A stretch of DNA of 64,000 bases from Methylobacterium sp. Leaf118 (GCF_920984675.1 NZ_CAKLBV010000013.1:33153-97152); one strand, 5' to 3'; positions 20,045 to 30,228 are shown, counted from the stretch's first letter. Numbers and translations: made by a program. The notes: a model not told the origin generated them from the sequence alone.

Positions 20045-21154
20045 ATGACCGTTCTGACACCGCTGGTCCTGGTCTGCGCGGGCGGCACCGGCGGCCACCT
20101 GTTCCCGGCCCAGAGCCTCGCCTACGCGCTCCGCGAGCGCGGCATCCGGGTGGCTCTCGCCACGGATGCGCGGGTCGATGCGATCGCGGGCGACTTCCCG
20201 GCCGAGGAGGTCGTCACCATCGCCTCGGCCACGCCGTCGGGCCGCTCGCCCCTGCGGCGGGCGGGCGCCATGGTCACGCTCGGGCGCGGCTTCGCCCAGG
20301 CGGCCGGCGCGGTGCGGCGGCTGAACCCGGCCGCCGTCGTCGGCTTCGGCGGCTACCCGACCGTGCCGCCGATCCTCGCGGCGCAGCTCCTGAAGGTCCC
20401 GACCGTCCTGCACGAGCAGAATGCCGTGATGGGCCGGGCCAACGGCTTCCTCGCCAAGGGCGCCCGCGTCATCGCCACCGGCTTCAAGGAGGTGCGTGGC
20501 GTGCCCGAGAAGGCCACGGCGCGCCGCGTCCATACCGGCAACCCGATTCGCCCAGCGGTGCTCAGCGTCGCCGAGGTGCCCTATCCGGCCCTCGATGCGG
20601 CGTCGCCCTTGCGCCTCCTCGTCTTCGGCGGCAGCCAGGGCGCCCACGTGATGAGCGAGATCGTGCCGGCGGCCCTGGAAAAGCTTCCGGCCGACCTGCG
20701 CGCCCGCCTCTTCCTCGTCCAGCAGGCCCGGCCCGAGGACCTGACGGCGGTGCAGAACCGCACCCTCGCCATGGGGCTCGCGGGAATCGAGGCGGCGCCG
20801 TTCTTCAAGGATCTGCCGAGCCGCATGGCCGCGAGCCATCTCGTGATCGCCCGCTCGGGCGCCTCCACGGTCTCGGAACTCGCCGCGATCGGCCGGCCCG
20901 CGATCCTGGTGCCGCTGCCCGGCGCGCTCGATCAGGATCAGGCCGCCAACGCCGCGACCTTGGCCGGGATCGGCGCGGCCCTCTCGATCCCGCAATCCGC
21001 CTTCACCCCGGATCGGCTCGCCGCCGAGCTCGTGGATCTGTTCGAGGCGCCGCGGAAATTGACCGAGGCGGCGGCGGCGGCCAAAACCGCCCGCATCCTC
21101 GACGCCGCGGAGCGCCTCGCCGCGCTCGTGGTCGAGACCGCCGCGACGCCGTAA
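20045..21154 (+). CDS. murG: UDP-GlcNAc--lipid I N-acetylglucosaminyltransferase
   Basis: Converts lipid I to lipid II on the cytoplasmic face of the inner membrane. The 369-residue GT-B enzyme has the N-terminal glycine loop GGTGGHLFPA, the HEQNAVMGRAN block, the second loop VFGGSQGAHVM, and the donor site with SGASTVSELAAIGRPAILVPLP and DQDQAANA. Sits between ftsW and murC with small gaps and almost certainly shares their transcript. Confidence 0.97.
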   Translation: MTVLTPLVLVCAGGTGGHLFPAQSLAYALRERGIRVALATDARVDAIAGDFPAEEVVTIASATPSGRSPLRRAGAMVTLGRGFAQAAGAVRRLNPAAVVGFGGYPTVPPILAAQLLKVPTVLHEQNAVMGRANGFLAKGARVIATGFKEVRGVPEKATARRVHTGNPIRPAVLSVAEVPYPALDAASPLRLLVFGGSQGAHVMSEIVPAALEKLPADLRARLFLVQQARPEDLTAVQNRTLAMGLAGIEAAPFFKDLPSRMAASHLVIARSGASTVSELAAIGRPAILVPLPGALDQDQAANAATLAGIGAALSIPQSAFTPDRLAAELVDLFEAPRKLTEAAAAAKTARILDAAERLAALVVETAATP

Positions 21155-21283
21155 GACCGTTGCGTCCGGTGGACGAAAGCCGCACCGAGGCCGCCTCTCC
21201 CCGCGGGAGAGCGGTCGCGCACGGCCGACGGCGAAACGCGATGACCGGAAGCTCAGGCGTCCGGGACCCAAAAGGTTCGTGAC

Positions 21284-22690
21284 ATGAAGCTGCCCGAAAA
21301 GCTCGGCCCCATCCACTTCATCGGCATCGGCGGCATCGGCATGTCCGGCATCGCCGAGGTGATGGCCAATCTCGGCTATACGGTGCAGGGCTCGGACGCC
21401 AACGACAACGCCAATGTCCGGCGCCTGTCCGAGAAGGGCATCCGCACCTTCGTCGGGCACACGGCCGAGAACGTCGAGAACGCCGCCCTCGTCGTGGTCT
21501 CGACCGCGATCCGCCGCGACAATCCGGAGCTGGTCGAGGCCCGCGAGCGCCGCCTGCCGGTGGTGCGCCGGGCCGAGATGCTGGCCGAGCTGATGCGCTT
21601 CAAGTCCTGCGTGGCGGTGGCCGGCACCCACGGCAAGACCACGACGACCTCGCTCGTCGCCACCCTGCTGGATGCCGGCAACCTCGACCCCACCGTGATC
21701 AACGGCGGCATCATCAACGCCTACGGCACCAATGCCCGCATGGGGGCGGGCGAGTGGATGGTGGTGGAGGCCGACGAGTCCGACGGCACCTTCCTCAAGC
21801 TGCCGGCCGATGTCGCGATCGTCACCAATATCGACCCCGAGCATCTCGACCATTTCGGCTCGTTCGACGCCATCAAGGACGCCTTCCGGCGCTTCATCGA
21901 CAACATCCCATTCTACGGCTTTGCCGTGATGTGCATCGATCACCCGATCGTGCAGGACCTCGTCGGCCATATCGAGGACCGGCGCATCATCACCTACGGC
22001 GAGAACCCGCAGGCCGACGTGCGCCTCCTCGACATCGACCTGAAGGGCGGACAGAGCCGCTTCCGGGTGATGATCCGCGACCGGCGCCCAGGCTTTCGCC
22101 TGGAGATGCAGGACCTCGTCCTGCCGATGCCGGGCAAGCACAACGCGCTCAACGCCACCGCGGCCCTCGCGGTCGCCCACGAACTCGGCGTCTCCGAGGA
22201 CGCGATCCGCAAGGCGCTCTCGGGCTTCGGCGGGGTCAAGCGCCGCTTCACCCGCACGGGCGAGTGGAACGGCGCCACGATCTTCGACGATTACGGCCAC
22301 CACCCGGTCGAGATCGCGGCCGTGCTGCGCGCGGCCCGCTCCTCCACCGATGGCAACGTGATCGCAGTGGTGCAGCCGCACCGCTACACCCGCCTGCAAT
22401 CGCTGTTCGAGGATTTCTGCACCTGCTTCAACGATGCCGACACGGTGATCGTCGCCCCCGTCTACGCGGCGGGCGAGGCCCCGATCGAGGGCTTCGACCG
22501 CGATTCCCTCGTTGCCGGCCTGAAGGCCCGCGGGCATCGCGACGCGCTCGCCCTCGACCGGCCGGAGGACCTCGCCGGGATCGTCGCGGGGCGCGCGCAG
22601 GCGAGCGACTACGTGGTGTGCCTGGGCGCCGGCACGATCACGCAATGGGCCTACGCGCTGCCGGGGGAACTGGCCGCCGCGAAGGGGTGA
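21284..22690 (+). CDS. murC: UDP-N-acetylmuramate--L-alanine ligase
   Basis: ATP-dependent Mur ligase adding L-Ala to UDP-MurNAc. The 468-residue protein has the N-terminal dinucleotide-like [13 protein letters not shown], the ATP P-loop [10 protein letters not shown], the central [12 protein letters not shown] and the C-terminal domain with [10 protein letters not shown] and the HRYTR motif. It is 129 nt after murG. A 480-nt gap, unusual for this cluster, separates it from murB. Confidence 0.97.
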   Translation: MKLPEKLGPIHFIGIGGIGMSGIAEVMANLGYTVQGSDANDNANVRRLSEKGIRTFVGHTAENVENAALVVVSTAIRRDNPELVEARERRLPVVRRAEMLAELMRFKSCVAVAGTHGKTTTTSLVATLLDAGNLDPTVINGGIINAYGTNARMGAGEWMVVEADESDGTFLKLPADVAIVTNIDPEHLDHFGSFDAIKDAFRRFIDNIPFYGFAVMCIDHPIVQDLVGHIEDRRIITYGENPQADVRLLDIDLKGGQSRFRVMIRDRRPGFRLEMQDLVLPMPGKHNALNATAALAVAHELGVSEDAIRKALSGFGGVKRRFTRTGEWNGATIFDDYGHHPVEIAAVLRAARSSTDGNVIAVVQPHRYTRLQSLFEDFCTCFNDADTVIVAPVYAAGEAPIEGFDRDSLVAGLKARGHRDALALDRPEDLAGIVAGRAQASDYVVCLGAGTITQWAYALPGELAAAKG

Positions 22691-23170
22691 GGGGCGCTCC
22701 GCGGACGATGCGCGGGACCGTTCCGACGGCGATCGCGGCGTGACCCGAGGGAGGCCGGGCGCCGCGTGGGGTTTCGCGCTCGCGATCGTCGTCTCAATCC
22801 ATTCCCATTCGTGCGGCAGGGGAGCGTCGGGCGTAGGGGGCCGATCTCGGCGGGCGCGAGGGGCGATCGATCTCGGGTCTCGACGTCCGCCCGCACGCCG
22901 AAAGCGCCTCTGATCCCGACAGGGATGCGTGGTTGTCAAAGCTGGGCTATCGAGTGGTGCGTTTTCTGGAACTCTGAGGTCTCGAACACCGTCTTCGGTG
23001 TCTTGGACACCTTCCTCGCCGCGACGAGCCCGCAGGGCGATGGTGCGGGGGCCTTTCCCGAAAGCGCCTCTCCCGGCCAAGCCCCCTCACCCCCGGCGGC
23101 CGCCTCGCTTCGGCGACGATGCGCTCACCGAAGCCCTCTTCCCGCCCGCGGGGAGGGGGGGAGACACTGG
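22691..23170. repeat. murC-murB spacer with 14-bp direct repeat and short hairpin
   Basis: 480 bases without a convincing gene inside an otherwise tight cluster. The 14-mer CCGAAAGCGCCTCT occurs at 22898-22911 and again at 23058-23071, 160 bp apart. Between them is a less GC-rich segment with a 6-bp hairpin (ACACCG-TCTT-CGGTGT, 22986-23001). The last 30 bases before murB form an imperfect CCCGC/GCGGG inverted repeat and include the murB ribosome site. It could be an old insertion or repeat remnant, or a regulatory leader. Confidence 0.55.
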
Positions 23171-24103
23171 ATGACCGCCTTTCCGAACCTTACCGACGCC
23201 CTCCGCGCCGCGGCTCCGAACCTCCGCGGAAGGCTCCTCGAGAACCAGTCGCTCGCCGACCTCACGTGGTTCCGCGTCGGCGGGCCGGCGCAGGTGCTGT
23301 TCAGCCCCGCCGACGAGGAGGATCTGTCTCAGTTCTTCGCCGCCCTCGATCCCGCCGTGCCCGTCACCGTGATCGGGCTCGGCTCGAACCTGATCGTGCG
23401 CGACGGCGGCCTGCCCGGCGTGACGATCCGGCTCGGCGGCAAGGCGTTCGGCTCGGTCGCGATCGACGCGGAGACGATCCGGGCCGGCACCGCGGTGCCG
23501 GACATGCGCCTCGCCAAGACGGCGGCGGAAGCCAGCCTCGACGGCCTCGCCTTCTTCCGCGGCATCCCGGGCTCCGTCGGCGGGGCGCTGCGCATGAATG
23601 CGGGGGCGCATGGCGGTGAGACCACCGACGTGCTCACCGAGGCCCGCGGCATCGACCGCACGGGCGCGCTGCGCACCTTTACCCATGCCGAGATGGGGTT
23701 TCGCTATCGCCACTCCTCCGCGCCCGAGGACGTGATCTTCACGAGTGCGACCTTCCGGGGCCGGCCGGGCGACCGCGACATGATCGAGGCGGAGATGGAG
23801 CGGGTCACCGCCGCCCGCGAGGCCGCTCAGCCGATCCGCGAGCGCACCGGCGGCTCGACCTTCAAGAACCCGGAGGGCGGAAAGGCCTGGCAGCTCATCG
23901 ACGCCGCCGGTTGCCGCGGATTGACCCGAGGCGGGGCCCAGGTCTCCGAGATGCACTGCAACTTCCTGATCAACCGCGGCGGCGCCACGGCGGCCGACAT
24001 CGAGGGGCTCGGCGAGGAGGTCCGCCGCCGGGTTCGTGACCATGCGGGCGTCGACCTGCACTGGGAGATCAAGCGGATCGGCATCGCGGCGTCGTCCGCC
24101 TGA
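23171..24103 (+). CDS. murB: UDP-N-acetylenolpyruvoylglucosamine reductase
   Basis: FAD-dependent reductase forming UDP-MurNAc. The start at 23171 follows a GGGGAG ribosome site and gives 310 residues of the type I MurB length. Motifs: TWFRVGGPA (FAD/UDP site), [30 protein letters not shown], the FRYRHS block and the catalytic Ser region [10 protein letters not shown], then [12 protein letters not shown]. The reading frame extends upstream across the spacer without protein-like content. Confidence 0.96.
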   Translation: MTAFPNLTDALRAAAPNLRGRLLENQSLADLTWFRVGGPAQVLFSPADEEDLSQFFAALDPAVPVTVIGLGSNLIVRDGGLPGVTIRLGGKAFGSVAIDAETIRAGTAVPDMRLAKTAAEASLDGLAFFRGIPGSVGGALRMNAGAHGGETTDVLTEARGIDRTGALRTFTHAEMGFRYRHSSAPEDVIFTSATFRGRPGDRDMIEAEMERVTAAREAAQPIRERTGGSTFKNPEGGKAWQLIDAAGCRGLTRGGAQVSEMHCNFLINRGGATAADIEGLGEEVRRRVRDHAGVDLHWEIKRIGIAASSA

Positions 24104-24139
24104 CCGATCCCGCGCTGGAGACCGGAGGAAGGACCATCG

Positions 24140-25030
24140 ATGGCCACGACCGATCCCTCCGCCCTCGCGGCCGAACTCGGACGGCTCGTTGACGCGGTCG
24201 CCGCGGATGCCGACGTGGCGCGCACGGGCGGCGACAGCCTGCGCCTGCGGGCCCGGCTCGACCGCGCGTGGGATGGGGCGAAGCCCGGCGCCCCCCTCGA
24301 TCCGGAGACCTCCGCGGCCCTGCGGCAGCGTCGCGAGGCCGTGCATGACCGCCTCACCGCGCGCTTCGTCGTCCTGAGGGACCGGATCCCGGAGCCGGAG
24401 CCCCTCGTTCTCATCGATCCCGACGGCCCGACCCTCGCCTCGTTCTTCACGGCGCCTGCGGCGGCGGACGGGACGGCCGAGGCGGAAGCGGCGATCCAAG
24501 CGGCCGAAACCCGCCTCGGGGTGACGCTGCCCGCAACGCTGAAGGACCTCTACCGGCGCCGGAACGACGGGGCGACGAACTTCGTCCTCGCCACGGAGTC
24601 CGCGGACGCACCCCTCCGGTTCGAGGGGGACGATGCCGTGCGCGCGGCCGACGCGCTCTGGCAGACGGTGCTGCCGGGCTTCGGCCTCGTCGCCCAGGAG
24701 CGGCTGGAGACCCTCGGCGCGATCCGTGACGGGATCGACTTCGGCGGCGACGAAGACAAATCCTGGCGCGCGGTCTTGCCCGGGATCGACCGCCTGATCC
24801 CGATCAGCGCTCACGGCTCCGACCTCTTTCTCTGCCTGAACGATGTCGCTCCGTCCGCCGGGCCGTCGGTGGTGCTGTTCGACGCGACGGCGACGGATGG
24901 CGGCCCCGGCCGCATCACCTTCCGCTGCCCCGATTTCGCGTGCTTCTGCGCGGGGCTTCGGCGGCCCGGCATCACCGTCGAGGACGGCGTCGCCCTGCGC
25001 GGCAGCCGGCTCCTCGGCGACGAGGCCTGA
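24140..25030 (+). CDS. SMI1/KNR4 (SUKH) family protein inside the dcw cluster
   Basis: A 296-residue cytoplasmic protein with the SUKH signature AETRLGVTLPATLKDLYRRRNDG (about residues 120-142; quoted here in two parts of one motif: AETRLGVTLPATL then KDLYRRRNDG). It also has later blocks RLIPISAHGSDLFLCLN and ITFRCPDFACFC, which match the C-terminal strands of the fold. The N-terminal 100 residues are helical and charged. SUKH proteins include toxin immunity proteins and the yeast wall regulator Smi1/Knr4. No toxin gene is adjacent. It lies 36 nt after murB and 64 nt before ddl on the same strand, so it is probably cotranscribed with wall-synthesis genes. Function unknown. Confidence 0.75.
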   Translation: MATTDPSALAAELGRLVDAVAADADVARTGGDSLRLRARLDRAWDGAKPGAPLDPETSAALRQRREAVHDRLTARFVVLRDRIPEPEPLVLIDPDGPTLASFFTAPAAADGTAEAEAAIQAAETRLGVTLPATLKDLYRRRNDGATNFVLATESADAPLRFEGDDAVRAADALWQTVLPGFGLVAQERLETLGAIRDGIDFGGDEDKSWRAVLPGIDRLIPISAHGSDLFLCLNDVAPSAGPSVVLFDATATDGGPGRITFRCPDFACFCAGLRRPGITVEDGVALRGSRLLGDEA

Positions 25031-25094
25031 CTTCTCTTAATCCCGCACCATCGGGCGCCCGAGGCGCCTGCCCCCCCTGAAAGGCTCGAATCCG

Positions 25095-26018
25095 ATGTCC
25101 AAGCATGTCGCCGTCCTGATGGGCGGATGGTCCTCCGAGCGGGAGATCTCGCTGCGCTCCGGCAATGCCTGCGCCCGGGCGCTGGAAGGGGAGGGGTACC
25201 GGGTCACCCCCGTCGATGTGGGGTCCGACATCGCCACCGTGCTGACGGCGCTGGCGCCCGACGTGGCGCTGAACGCGCTGCACGGTCCAGCCGGCGAGGA
25301 CGGGACGATCCAGGGCCTGCTCGAAATCCTGAAGATTCCCTACACCCATTCCGGCGTGCTGGCCTCGGCGCTGGCCATGCACAAGGAGCGTGCCAAAACG
25401 GTCATGCGGGCGGCGGGGGTCTCGGTGCCGGACGGCCGCGTCGTTAACCGACATGATGCAGCGAAGTCACACCCGTTAACCACGCCCTATGTCGTGAAGC
25501 CCATCGCCGAGGGCTCCTCCATGGGGGTCATCATCGTGCGCGATGGGCGCTCGCACCCGCCCCAGATCCTCGCCTCCGACGAATGGGTCTACGGGGAAGA
25601 AGTCCTTGCAGAGACTTACGTTGCCGGCCGCGAACTGACCTGCGCCGTGCTGGGCGATCGGGCGCTCGGGGTGACCGAGATCAAGCCCGTTTCAGGGGAG
25701 TGGTACGACTTCGACGCGAAGTACGCCGGAGGGGGGTCGATCCATGTGCTTCCGGCCGATCTTAAACCAAATCTTTACCAGCGTGTCCAAGAGTTGGCGT
25801 TAACGGCGCATCAAGCACTGGGATGCCGTGGCGTCAGCCGTGCCGACCTTCGTTACGACGACACGCCGGGGGGAACCGGCGCCCTCGTCGTCCTGGAGGT
25901 CAACACGCAGCCAGGGATGACCCAGACGAGCCTTGTGCCGGAGATCGCGGCCCACGCAGGCCTGAGTTTCGGTGAACTCGTCCGATGGATGGTGGAGGAC
26001 GCTTCTCTCAACCGCTGA
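25095..26018 (+). CDS. ddl: D-alanine--D-alanine ligase
   Basis: ATP-grasp ligase making D-Ala-D-Ala for peptidoglycan. The 307-residue protein has VLMGGWSSEREISLRSG at the N-terminus, NALHGPAGEDGTIQG, the ATP-grasp core VKPIAEGSSMGVIIV and the C-terminal LEVNTQPGMTQTSL. Parts of the gene (roughly 25440-25500 and 25600-25860) use AT-ending codons such as AAA, CTT, TTA, CAA and CGT much more than its neighbours. Its last 34 bases overlap the start of ftsQ. Confidence 0.96.
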   Translation: MSKHVAVLMGGWSSEREISLRSGNACARALEGEGYRVTPVDVGSDIATVLTALAPDVALNALHGPAGEDGTIQGLLEILKIPYTHSGVLASALAMHKERAKTVMRAAGVSVPDGRVVNRHDAAKSHPLTTPYVVKPIAEGSSMGVIIVRDGRSHPPQILASDEWVYGEEVLAETYVAGRELTCAVLGDRALGVTEIKPVSGEWYDFDAKYAGGGSIHVLPADLKPNLYQRVQELALTAHQALGCRGVSRADLRYDDTPGGTGALVVLEVNTQPGMTQTSLVPEIAAHAGLSFGELVRWMVEDASLNR

Positions 26019-26923
26019 ACGCTTCCGGCTCGGCCGGCGGCGGCGGGATCCTCGCGGGCCTTCGGCTCCCGCGGGTCCTGCGGCGGTTCTCGTCGGCCCG
26101 CCGTCTGCGGCCGGCGGTTCCGATTCAGGCGCGGGTTCCGCGTCTGGCCGGCACCGCCCTGGTCGCGGGGCTCGCCGGCAGCATCGCGCTCGCCGGGTTC
26201 GTGGCGAGCGGGCGCTACGACGCCTTCACCGCCGAGAACGGGCGGCCCCTCGACATCCTGGCCCGGCTCGCGGGCTTCGGCGTCGACCGGGTGACCATCT
26301 CGGGCATCTCGCGGATGTATGAACGCGAGGTCCTGGGAGCGGCCGGAATCGACTGGCGCTCCTCCGTGCCGTTCCTCGACGTCGAGGCGACCCGGGCGCG
26401 CCTGCTCGCCGAACCGCTGATCGCCAGCGTCTCGGTGCGCAAGCTCTATCCCAACGAGATCGTGATCACGCAGGTCGAGCGGGAGCCCGCCGCGCTGTGG
26501 CAGCGCAACGGGGAGATCCAGGTCATCGCCGCCGACGGCACCGTCATCGATGAGATGCGCGACGAGCGCTACGTCACCCTGCCTCTGGTCGTCGGCGAGG
26601 GCGCCAACGCTCGCCTGACCGAATACCTCGCGCTGATCGAAGCGGCCGGCCCCCTGGGCGCCCGCATCAAGGCCGGCACCTTCGTTTCCGGCCGGCGCTG
26701 GACGCTCAAGCTCGACGGCGTCGACGTGCGCCTGCCCGAGAGCGGCGCGGCCGAGGCTCTGGCCCGCCTGGTGCGGATCGAGCGCGAGAGCCGCATCCTC
26801 GAGAAGGACATCATCGCCGTGGACCTGCGCATGGCCGACCGCGTCGTGGTGCGCCTCACGGAGGAGGCCGCCGCCGCCCGCGCCGAGAGCCGCAAGAAGC
26901 CGAAGAAGGGGACGCCCACATGA
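25985..26923 (+). CDS. ftsQ: Cell division protein FtsQ
   Basis: Bitopic division protein linking early and late divisome (FtsQLB). The 312-residue product has a basic cytoplasmic N-terminus, one membrane helix (about 57-75, ALVAGLAGSIALAGFVASG), and a periplasmic POTRA domain (VDRVTISGISRMYEREVL, VSVRKLYPNEIVI) followed by the beta-domain (TLKLDGVDVRLPE). A charged Lys-rich tail ends it. It begins inside the ddl 3' end and is 59 nt before ftsA. Confidence 0.95.
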   Translation: MDGGGRFSQPLNASGSAGGGGILAGLRLPRVLRRFSSARRLRPAVPIQARVPRLAGTALVAGLAGSIALAGFVASGRYDAFTAENGRPLDILARLAGFGVDRVTISGISRMYEREVLGAAGIDWRSSVPFLDVEATRARLLAEPLIASVSVRKLYPNEIVITQVEREPAALWQRNGEIQVIAADGTVIDEMRDERYVTLPLVVGEGANARLTEYLALIEAAGPLGARIKAGTFVSGRRWTLKLDGVDVRLPESGAAEALARLVRIERESRILEKDIIAVDLRMADRVVVRLTEEAAAARAESRKKPKKGTPT

Positions 26924-26982
26924 GCGCCCCCCGTTCAGACTCCCTCGCCGTGTCCCTCCGTGCAGCTGCCGAGTAGCGTCCG

Positions 26983-28305
26983 ATGCAGACCCCCCACTGC
27001 CTCACGCCGCGCCTGAAGCCGCTCTCCGCCCGCCGGAGCGCGACGCTCTCGGTGCTCGACATCGGCACCAGCAAGGTCGTGTGCCTCATCGCCGAGCTGC
27101 AGCCGGCCGAGCAGCTCTCCACCCTGCGCGGACGCACCCATCTCGCCCGCATCATCGGCATCGGCCACCAGCGCTCCCTGGGGCTGAAGGGCGGCGCCAT
27201 CGTCGATCTCGAAGCCGCTGAGGGCGCGATCCGGCAGGCGGTCCACGCCGCCGAGCGGATGGCGAAGGCCGAGGTGCAGTCGGTCATCGTCAACATCTCC
27301 GGCGGGCGGGTCGCCTCCCAGCATTTCGAGGCCCGCGTCGCCGTCCGCTCCGGCACCGTGACCGGCGCCGACGTGGAGCGCGTGCTCGAGACGGCGAGCG
27401 CCCACGGCGTCAGCCCGGGCCGGGCCGTGCTCCACGCCCTGCCGATCGGTTACGCGCTCGACGGCCAGGGTGCGGTGATCGACCCCTCCGGCATGATCGG
27501 CGAGGCCCTCGGCGTCGACCTTCACGTCGTCACCGCGGAGGCGGCGGCCGCCCGCAACCTCATGCTCGCGGTGGAGCATTGCCATCTTGGCGTCGATGCC
27601 GTGATCGCCACGCCCTACGCCGCGGGCCTCTCGGCCCTGGTCGACGACGAGGCGGAACTCGGCTGCGCCGTGGTCGACATGGGCGGCGGCACCACCAGCG
27701 TCGGCGTGTTCACCGGCGGCCACCTCGTCCATTGCGACGCGGTCGCGGTCGGCGGCCACCACGTCACCATGGACATCGCCCGCGGGCTCTCCACCCGGGT
27801 CTCCGTCGCCGAGCGGCTGAAGACGCTCTACGGCTCGGCCATCGCCACCCCCTCCGACGAGCGCGACATGATCGCCGTCCACGGCGTCGGCGAGGACGAG
27901 GGCGAGGCCCCCTCCCACGTGCCGCGCTCGCAGCTCGTGCGCATCGTCAAGCCGCGGGTCGAGGAGGTGCTCGAGCTCGTGCGCGACCGCCTCAACGGGG
28001 CGGGCTTCGGCGCCCAGGCCGGGCGCCGGGTGATCCTCACCGGTGGGGCGAGCCAGCTCGTCGGCCTGCCGGAGACGGCCCGCCGCATCCTCCAGGGTCA
28101 GGTCCGGATCGGGCGTCCGCTCGGCATCCGCGGCCTGCCGGACGCCGCCAAGGGCCCGGCCTTCTCGGCCGCGGTCGGCCTGCTGGTCTACCCGCAGGTC
28201 GCCCATGCGGAGCATTTCGAGCCACGGGGGCAGGGCGCCTTCGCCGGCACGGGAACGGACGGATACTTCTCGCGGGTCGGTCGCTGGATCCGCGAAAGCT
28301 TCTGA
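26983..28305 (+). CDS. ftsA: Cell division protein FtsA
   Basis: Actin-fold ATPase that anchors FtsZ to the membrane. The 440-residue protein has phosphate-1 motif SVLDIGTSKVVCLI, the 1C-domain region (SVIVNISGGRVASQ), phosphate-2 motif CAVVDMGGGTTSVGVF, adenosine motif VILTGGASQLVGL, and a C-terminal amphipathic membrane-targeting helix (SRVGRWIRESF). The conserved order ftsQ-ftsA-ftsZ supports it. Confidence 0.97.
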   Translation: MQTPHCLTPRLKPLSARRSATLSVLDIGTSKVVCLIAELQPAEQLSTLRGRTHLARIIGIGHQRSLGLKGGAIVDLEAAEGAIRQAVHAAERMAKAEVQSVIVNISGGRVASQHFEARVAVRSGTVTGADVERVLETASAHGVSPGRAVLHALPIGYALDGQGAVIDPSGMIGEALGVDLHVVTAEAAAARNLMLAVEHCHLGVDAVIATPYAAGLSALVDDEAELGCAVVDMGGGTTSVGVFTGGHLVHCDAVAVGGHHVTMDIARGLSTRVSVAERLKTLYGSAIATPSDERDMIAVHGVGEDEGEAPSHVPRSQLVRIVKPRVEEVLELVRDRLNGAGFGAQAGRRVILTGGASQLVGLPETARRILQGQVRIGRPLGIRGLPDAAKGPAFSAAVGLLVYPQVAHAEHFEPRGQGAFAGTGTDGYFSRVGRWIRESF

Positions 28306-28413
28306 GAACAGCCGCGCCGCCGCAAGGCCAAGCGCGGGACAAGAAGAACAGGGCAGGCGTCCCCAGGGCGTCGCACAGGCAATCGTTCAAAAAGTCACGA
28401 AGGGCACGACCAC

Positions 28414-30177
28414 ATGGCCATCTCTCTTCAGGCTCCGGACATCCGGGAACTCAAGCCCCGCATCACCGTCTTCGGTGTCGGCGGCGCGGGCGGCAACGCC
28501 GTCAACAACATGATCGAGTCGGGCCTGCTGGGCTGCGAGTTCGTCGTGGCCAACACCGACGCCCAGGCGCTCACCTCCTCGAAGGCCGAGCGGGTGATCC
28601 AGATGGGCATCGGCGTGACCCAGGGCCTCGGCGCCGGCTCGCATCCGGAAGTCGGCTCGGCGGCGGCCGAGGAGGTGATCGACGAGATCCGCGATCAGCT
28701 CTCGGGCGCCCACATGGCCTTCATCACCGCCGGCATGGGCGGCGGCACCGGCACGGGCGCGGCTCCGGTCATCGCCCGGGCGGCGCGGGACATGGGCATC
28801 CTGACGGTCGGCGTCGTGACGAAGCCCTTCCAGTTCGAGGGCATGCGCCGGATGCGCACGGCCGAGGCCGGCATCCAGGAGCTTCAGGCGGCGGTCGACA
28901 CCCTGATCGTGATCCCGAACCAGAACCTGTTCCGGGTCGCCAACGAGAAGACCACCTTCGCCGACGCCTTCGCGATGGCCGACCAGGTGCTCTATTCGGG
29001 CGTGGCCTGCATCACCGACCTCATGGTCAAGGAAGGCCTGATCAACCTCGACTTCGCCGACGTGCGCGCGATCATGCGCGGCATGGGCAAGGCGATGATG
29101 GGCACCGGCGAGGCCTCCGGTGAGAACCGCGCCAACCGCGCGGCCGAAGCCGCCATCGCCAACCCCCTCCTCGACGACGTGTCGATGAAGGGCGCGCGCG
29201 GCCTGTTGATCTCGATCACGGGCGGTTCCGACCTCACCCTCTACGAGCTCGACGAGGCCGCCACCCGCATCCGCGAGGAGGTCGATCAGGACGCCAACAT
29301 CATCCTGGGCGCCACCTTCGACGAGAGCCTCGACGGCATCATCCGCGTGTCGGTGGTCGCCACCGGGATCGAGCCGGCGCTGATCTCGGCCGATTCCCCG
29401 AACAACCCGGAGATCGCCCAGACTGAGCAGCGTATCGCCGAGGTCGCCGAGCGTCTGCGGGCCGAGGCCCGTGCTCGCGCCTCCGCCGCGCTCTCGCCCG
29501 CGAGCCAGACCGCCGCGCCGCTCCACGTCCAGCGCCCGGCGCCCGAGCCGCAGCATGCCCCGGCGCCCGCGCCGCGGCCGGCCATGCCCGAGGCGGTCGC
29601 CCCCGAGCCCGTGCGGGCCGAGCCCCTGCGGGCCGAACCCGCCCCGATGATGCACCACCACGACGTGGTGCTGACTCAGGCGCCCGCCCGCGCCGCGGTG
29701 CCGGCCTATGAGCCGCCGGCCCCGCACCTCCCGGCGCCGGAAGTCGCCCCGCTCGCCGCCGGCCCCTACGTGCCGCCGCGCCCGCAGCTCGCCCGTCCGC
29801 CCCGGATGCCGCAGATCTCGGACCTGCCGCCCCACACCCAGGCGCAGATCCTCCGGAGCCGCGGCGACGAGGCGCCCGCCGAGCCCGCCCAGGACTCGAA
29901 GCGCATGACCCTGCTGCGCCGCCTCGCCACCGTCGGGTTCGGCGGTCGCCGGGACGAGGTCGAGGCCGCGCCGCTGCCGCCGGTTCGCGCCCAGGCCCCG
30001 GCGCCGACCATGCCGGCGCCCCGCGTCGAACACGCGGTCCGCGCGCCCGCCCCGCAAGCGCCGCAATACCGCCCGGCCCAGGGCAACCTCGACGCCCAGG
30101 GCCGCGCCCTGCCGCCGCGGATGATGGAAGACGACCAGCTCGAAATCCCCGCCTTCCTCCGCCGCCAGGCGAACTGA
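28414..30177 (+). CDS. ftsZ: Cell division GTPase FtsZ with long Pro/Ala-rich linker
   Basis: Tubulin-like GTPase forming the division ring. The 587-residue protein has the GTPase core in the first ~320 residues ([15 protein letters not shown], tubulin signature [14 protein letters not shown]7 loop NLDFADVR). A long disordered linker of about 240 residues follows, rich in Pro, Ala, Arg and Glu, with a repeated [13 protein letters not shown]. The C-terminal peptide [10 protein letters not shown], which binds FtsA and other partners, is intact. The long linker is typical of Rhizobiales/Caulobacter FtsZ. Two strong hairpins follow the gene. Confidence 0.98.
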   Translation: MAISLQAPDIRELKPRITVFGVGGAGGNAVNNMIESGLLGCEFVVANTDAQALTSSKAERVIQMGIGVTQGLGAGSHPEVGSAAAEEVIDEIRDQLSGAHMAFITAGMGGGTGTGAAPVIARAARDMGILTVGVVTKPFQFEGMRRMRTAEAGIQELQAAVDTLIVIPNQNLFRVANEKTTFADAFAMADQVLYSGVACITDLMVKEGLINLDFADVRAIMRGMGKAMMGTGEASGENRANRAAEAAIANPLLDDVSMKGARGLLISITGGSDLTLYELDEAATRIREEVDQDANIILGATFDESLDGIIRVSVVATGIEPALISADSPNNPEIAQTEQRIAEVAERLRAEARARASAALSPASQTAAPLHVQRPAPEPQHAPAPAPRPAMPEAVAPEPVRAEPLRAEPAPMMHHHDVVLTQAPARAAVPAYEPPAPHLPAPEVAPLAAGPYVPPRPQLARPPRMPQISDLPPHTQAQILRSRGDEAPAEPAQDSKRMTLLRRLATVGFGGRRDEVEAAPLPPVRAQAPAPTMPAPRVEHAVRAPAPQAPQYRPAQGNLDAQGRALPPRMMEDDQLEIPAFLRRQAN

Positions 30178-30182
30178 TGACG

Positions 30183-30203
30183 GGCTGACGCTGCGCGTCA
30201 GCC
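30183..30203 (+). terminator. Perfect 9-bp hairpin just after ftsZ
   Basis: GGCTGACGC-TGC-GCGTCAGCC begins 6 nt after the ftsZ stop. It has no T run, so it may be an mRNA-stabilising stem or part of a two-step terminator with the next hairpin. Confidence 0.55.
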
Positions 30204-30228
30204 GTCACTGGGGTATTTCGGCCACAGG

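Noticed and set aside
25080..25095. GGCTCGAATCC resembling a tRNA T-arm
   Set aside because: There is no matching acceptor stem, D-arm or anticodon arm around it. It is the ddl ribosome-site region.
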